This document shows, piece after piece, positions 6,104-8,123 of a stretch of 8,123 nucleotides of DNA. Made by a program: the position numbers and the translations under genes. The DNA lies in NCBI GenBank assembly GCA_007133445.1, contig SLMR01000152.1, positions 1 through 8,123 of the forward strand, read 5' to 3'. Below the pieces are notes generated by a model. That model had not been told where the DNA came from, searched no databases, and saw only the letters and a program-made list of their open reading frames with translations. How positions within the stretch are numbered: position 1 is the stretch's first letter; every line of letters starts with the position of its first letter. This DNA is from Aquisalimonas sp. (GTDB lineage: Bacteria; Pseudomonadota; Gammaproteobacteria; Nitrococcales; Aquisalimonadaceae).

Positions 6104-6742
6104 ATGACAGACCTACGGATGCACAGCCCCGCGACAGCGCGCAACCGCCAGCCCATTCTGGACGTCCTGCGGGGTGCTCTGCCCGAGCAGGCGTGCATAC
6201 TGGAGGTGGCCAGTGGCAGCGGCGAACACGCCGTCCAATTCGCCCGTGCGATGCCGGGATGGCTCTGGCAACCCAGCGACACCGACGCCGACGCGCTCGC
6301 GTCCATCAACGCCTGGCGGGACGAGGCATGTGCTGACAACCTGCAGGCACCCGTGACCCTGGACGTCACCCGTCACACCTGGCCCAGCGGCCCCCATGAC
6401 GCGGTGGTCGCCATCAACCTGATTCACATCGCACCCTGGAACGTGACCGAAGCGCTACTGGTGGGCGCAAGCCAGCACCTGAAGAACAACGGTCTGCTGG
6501 TTCTCTACGGCCCGTTCATGCGCGGCGGCACACACACGGCGGACAGCAACGCCGCATTCGACACCCAGCTACGCGCCCGCGACCCGCGCTGGGGTGTGCG
6601 CGACCTGGACGTGGTTGCCGCGGTGGCCGAGGACGAAGGCCTGCGTCTGGACAAGGTGGTGGAGATGCCGGCCAATAACCTGACGGTGTTGTTCCGCCGT
6701 GACCTTGACCACTCCGGCGGGCCCACCCAAAGAGACGGTTAG
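6104..6742 (+). CDS. DUF938 (UPF0585) family SAM-dependent methyltransferase-like protein
   Basis: A soluble cytoplasmic protein of 212 residues whose sequence fits the DUF938 family throughout: MTDLRMHSPATARNRQPIL at the start, the Rossmann SAM-binding motif I EVASGSGEH at 34-42, WQPSDTDADALASI near 55-68, INLIHIAPW at 104-112, LYGPF at 134-138, SNAAFD at 148-153, DPRWGVRDL at 160-168, and EMPANN at 187-192. The fold and motif I are those of class I methyltransferases, but to my knowledge the physiological substrate of the family is not established. The frame is open upstream to 5945. I chose the ATG at 6104 because it gives the family's usual N-terminus and lies about 27 bases from the predicted transcription start. 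GAGG sits only two bases before it, too close to be ideal; GAGAA at 6091-6095 is better spaced. It is divergent from the binding-protein gene. Confidence 0.9.
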   Translation: MTDLRMHSPATARNRQPILDVLRGALPEQACILEVASGSGEHAVQFARAMPGWLWQPSDTDADALASINAWRDEACADNLQAPVTLDVTRHTWPSGPHDAVVAINLIHIAPWNVTEALLVGASQHLKNNGLLVLYGPFMRGGTHTADSNAAFDTQLRARDPRWGVRDLDVVAAVAEDEGLRLDKVVEMPANNLTVLFRRDLDHSGGPTQRDG

Positions 6743-6784
6743 GGTCTGGCTGGTACGCCAGGACGGTCACAGCCCTCGGCGAGA

Positions 6785-6814
6785 TTGACACCTGGTTGCC
6801 GGCAGCAGTAGACA
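6785..6814 (+). promoter_or_regulatory. Candidate promoter of the RND efflux operon
   Basis: A perfect -35 hexamer TTGACA (6785-6790) is followed after 18 bases by TAGACA (6809-6814), a weak 3/6 match to the -10 consensus. It lies in the 166-base gap between the methyltransferase stop and the adaptor start and would give a leader of roughly 90 bases. A strong -35 with a poor -10 could mean activator dependence, or the match could be accidental. No regulator gene adjoins the operon within the window. Confidence 0.35.
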
Positions 6815-6908
6815 GCTCAGGCTACCACTGCGCTACAGTATGCGCTGCGCCGCCCGTTCCGGGACACCCCGATGCGGCCAGGTGATTGACTCAGGACAGG
6901 ACCAGCGC

Positions 6909-8021
6909 ATGGCTTCGGCCCAGGGACTCCGCTCCAGATTCCTCAATTCCACCACTCTGGTTTTCACCGCCATCGTCCTGCTGCTGGTTGCATGGATCGG
7001 CAGCGGCATGGTCGGCCGGGACGACGCTCCGGTGGCGGAGCGGGAGCCACCCGGCCCGCCTACAGTGGCGGTGAGCACCAGCGAACCGGAGTCGGTGACC
7101 CGGGAAGTGGTGCTCTACGGCGACGTGGAGCCGAACCAGATCTCGCTGCTGCGGGCGCGCACCGACGGCATCGTGGAGGAGATGATCTCCACCGGAACGC
7201 GCGTGGAGCGCGGCGAGGCGGTGGGCCATCTCTCTACCGACGACCGCCAGGCCCGTCTCGCCCGTGCCCGGGCGCAGGTGGCCTCGGCCCAGCGCAACTA
7301 TGACAGCGCCATGGAGATGGTCGAGGGCGGGTTCATCTCCCGCGCTGAAGTGCAGACCCGTCTGGCCGAACTGGAGGCGGCCCGCGCCGACCTGCGGGCC
7401 GTGGAGCTGGAGATCGACAACACTACCCTGCGGGCGCCCATCAATGGCGTGGTCAACCGCATCGACGCGGACCTGGGCGCCTACGTGTCCATGGGCGGGG
7501 AGGTGCTGCAGATCGTCGACAATGACCCGCTGATCGCCGTCGTGCACGTCCATCAGGCCGCGGCGCCGCGGCTGCGCACGGGCATGCCGGCCCACGTGGA
7601 CTTCGTCGGCGCCGACCGGCGCGAGGGCACCATCCGCTACATCGCCCCGGTGGCCGATGGCGCCACCCGGACCTTCCGGGTGGAAGTGGAGGTGGACAAC
7701 AGCGACCTGGCCCTGCCCTCCGGGCTCAGCGCCGAAGTCGTCATTCCCACCGACACGGTGGAGGCGCACCGGGTATCCCCGGCCCTGATCCGTCTCGACA
7801 CCCAGGGCCGGATCGGCCTGCAGACCGTGGATGAGGATGACCGCATCGCCTTCACGCCGGTGGAGGTGATCCGGGCCCGCGCCGACGGCGTCTGGGTCAC
7901 CGGTCTGCCGGATCCGGCCCGGATCGTCACCATCAGCCGGGGTCTACTGAGTCCCGGACAGGCGGTGGAAGTGCGGGAAACGCCGGCAGCCTACCTCCGC
8001 TCGGGCGGGGAGGCGCGCTAG
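6909..8021 (+). CDS. RND efflux periplasmic adaptor (membrane fusion protein, HlyD/AcrA family)
   Basis: This is the periplasmic adaptor that bridges an RND inner-membrane pump and an outer-membrane channel, 370 residues long. The ATG at 6909 is chosen because AGGA lies seven bases upstream; an in-frame ATG at 6840 lacks such a site. Residues 15-34 are a single membrane anchor with no lipobox. The lipoyl-like domain is split in the usual way: LRARTDGIVEEMISTGTRV (81-99) and LRAPINGVVNRIDADLGAYV (174-193). A short alpha-helical hairpin of about 60 residues (111-170) lies between them. A beta-barrel follows (about 205-280, with TGMPAHVDF and PSGLSAEVVIP), then a membrane-proximal domain to the end. 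At the hairpin tip (GGFIS, 140-144) the TolC-contact Arg and Leu known from AcrA appear as Ser133 and Met137, so the outer-membrane partner may differ. The stop overlaps the pump start by one base. Substrates cannot be read. Confidence 0.93.
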   Translation: MASAQGLRSRFLNSTTLVFTAIVLLLVAWIGSGMVGRDDAPVAEREPPGPPTVAVSTSEPESVTREVVLYGDVEPNQISLLRARTDGIVEEMISTGTRVERGEAVGHLSTDDRQARLARARAQVASAQRNYDSAMEMVEGGFISRAEVQTRLAELEAARADLRAVELEIDNTTLRAPINGVVNRIDADLGAYVSMGGEVLQIVDNDPLIAVVHVHQAAAPRLRTGMPAHVDFVGADRREGTIRYIAPVADGATRTFRVEVEVDNSDLALPSGLSAEVVIPTDTVEAHRVSPALIRLDTQGRIGLQTVDEDDRIAFTPVEVIRARADGVWVTGLPDPARIVTISRGLLSPGQAVEVRETPAAYLRSGGEAR

Positions 8022-8123
8022 TGGCGCGGGCACTGGCGGCCATCTTCAGCCGTGTGCGCACGGTAGTGGTCCTGCTGGCGCTGATCGTTCTCGCCGGCGG
8101 CTATTCCTACGTGACCGTGCCCA
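8021..8123 (+). CDS. RND efflux inner-membrane pump (5' fragment, cut by right edge)
   Basis: The GTG at 8021 shares its first base with the adaptor's TAG (TAGTG) and has a strong GGGGAGG ribosome-binding site seven bases upstream. The 34 visible residues start with a short basic segment (ARALAAIFSRVRT) and one hydrophobic helix (VVVLLALIVLAGGYSYVTV). This is how AcrB-type proton-driven pumps begin, with the cytoplasmic N-terminus and first transmembrane helix. Position directly after an adaptor gene supports the call. The remaining roughly 1000 residues expected lie beyond the window, so the subfamily (drug, metal or other) cannot be decided. Confidence 0.85.
   Translation, partial: MARALAAIFSRVRTVVVLLALIVLAGGYSYVTVP

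Noticed and set aside
6746..6761. Inverted repeat CTGGC/GCCAG just after the methyltransferase stop, considered as a terminator.
   Set aside because: The stem is only five pairs and no T tract follows on either strand.
6891..7769. A 292-codon open frame on the minus strand.
   Set aside because: It is the antisense shadow of the RND adaptor. The translation is rich in His, Gly and Val with no fold signature.

Overview
The window reads as chromosomal DNA of a GC-rich gammaproteobacterium. The evidence is an HAMP-PAS-GGDEF-EAL protein, a DUF938 methyltransferase, a formylglutathione-hydrolase fragment of the FrmB/YeiG type and an RND pump of the AcrA/AcrB type. A halophilic or marine lineage (Halomonadaceae- or Ectothiorhodospiraceae-like) is a guess from the acidic proteins and cannot be settled here. 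No rRNA, tRNA, CRISPR array, insertion sequence or transposase was seen.

Layout from left to right. (1) Positions 1-1503, minus strand: the first 501 residues of a large unrecognised lipoprotein that runs off the left edge. Its coding sequence holds a perfect 18-bp inverted repeat. (2) Positions 1504-1808: a gene-free stretch with a candidate promoter and operator for the lipoprotein (an 11-bp-period direct repeat upstream of a -10-like hexamer), a 12-bp palindrome, and the T tract and one arm of an intrinsic terminator for the unit on its right. (3) Positions 1809-5945, minus strand: an apparent transcription unit read leftwards. It encodes an NMT1/SsuA-like substrate-binding lipoprotein, then a two-transmembrane HAMP-PAS-GGDEF-EAL c-di-GMP enzyme joined to it by a TGATG stop/start overlap, then the C-terminal half of an S-formylglutathione hydrolase. 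That last gene has lost its N-terminal half and is probably a pseudogene. (4) Position 6104 rightwards, plus strand: a DUF938 SAM-dependent methyltransferase with a good sigma70-type promoter, divergent from the binding-protein gene. (5) Position 6909 to the right edge, plus strand: an RND efflux periplasmic adaptor, overlapping by one base (TAGTG) the start of its inner-membrane pump gene, which is cut by the edge.

The most interesting functional unit is the coupled pair of binding protein and c-di-GMP enzyme. No ABC permease or ATPase gene is visible beside the binding protein. It may therefore act as a ligand-sensing partner for the periplasmic domain of the GGDEF-EAL protein, as NspS does for MbaA in Vibrio cholerae. 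That is an inference from gene order, not something the sequence proves. The methyltransferase and the efflux pair look like separate, ordinary neighbours.
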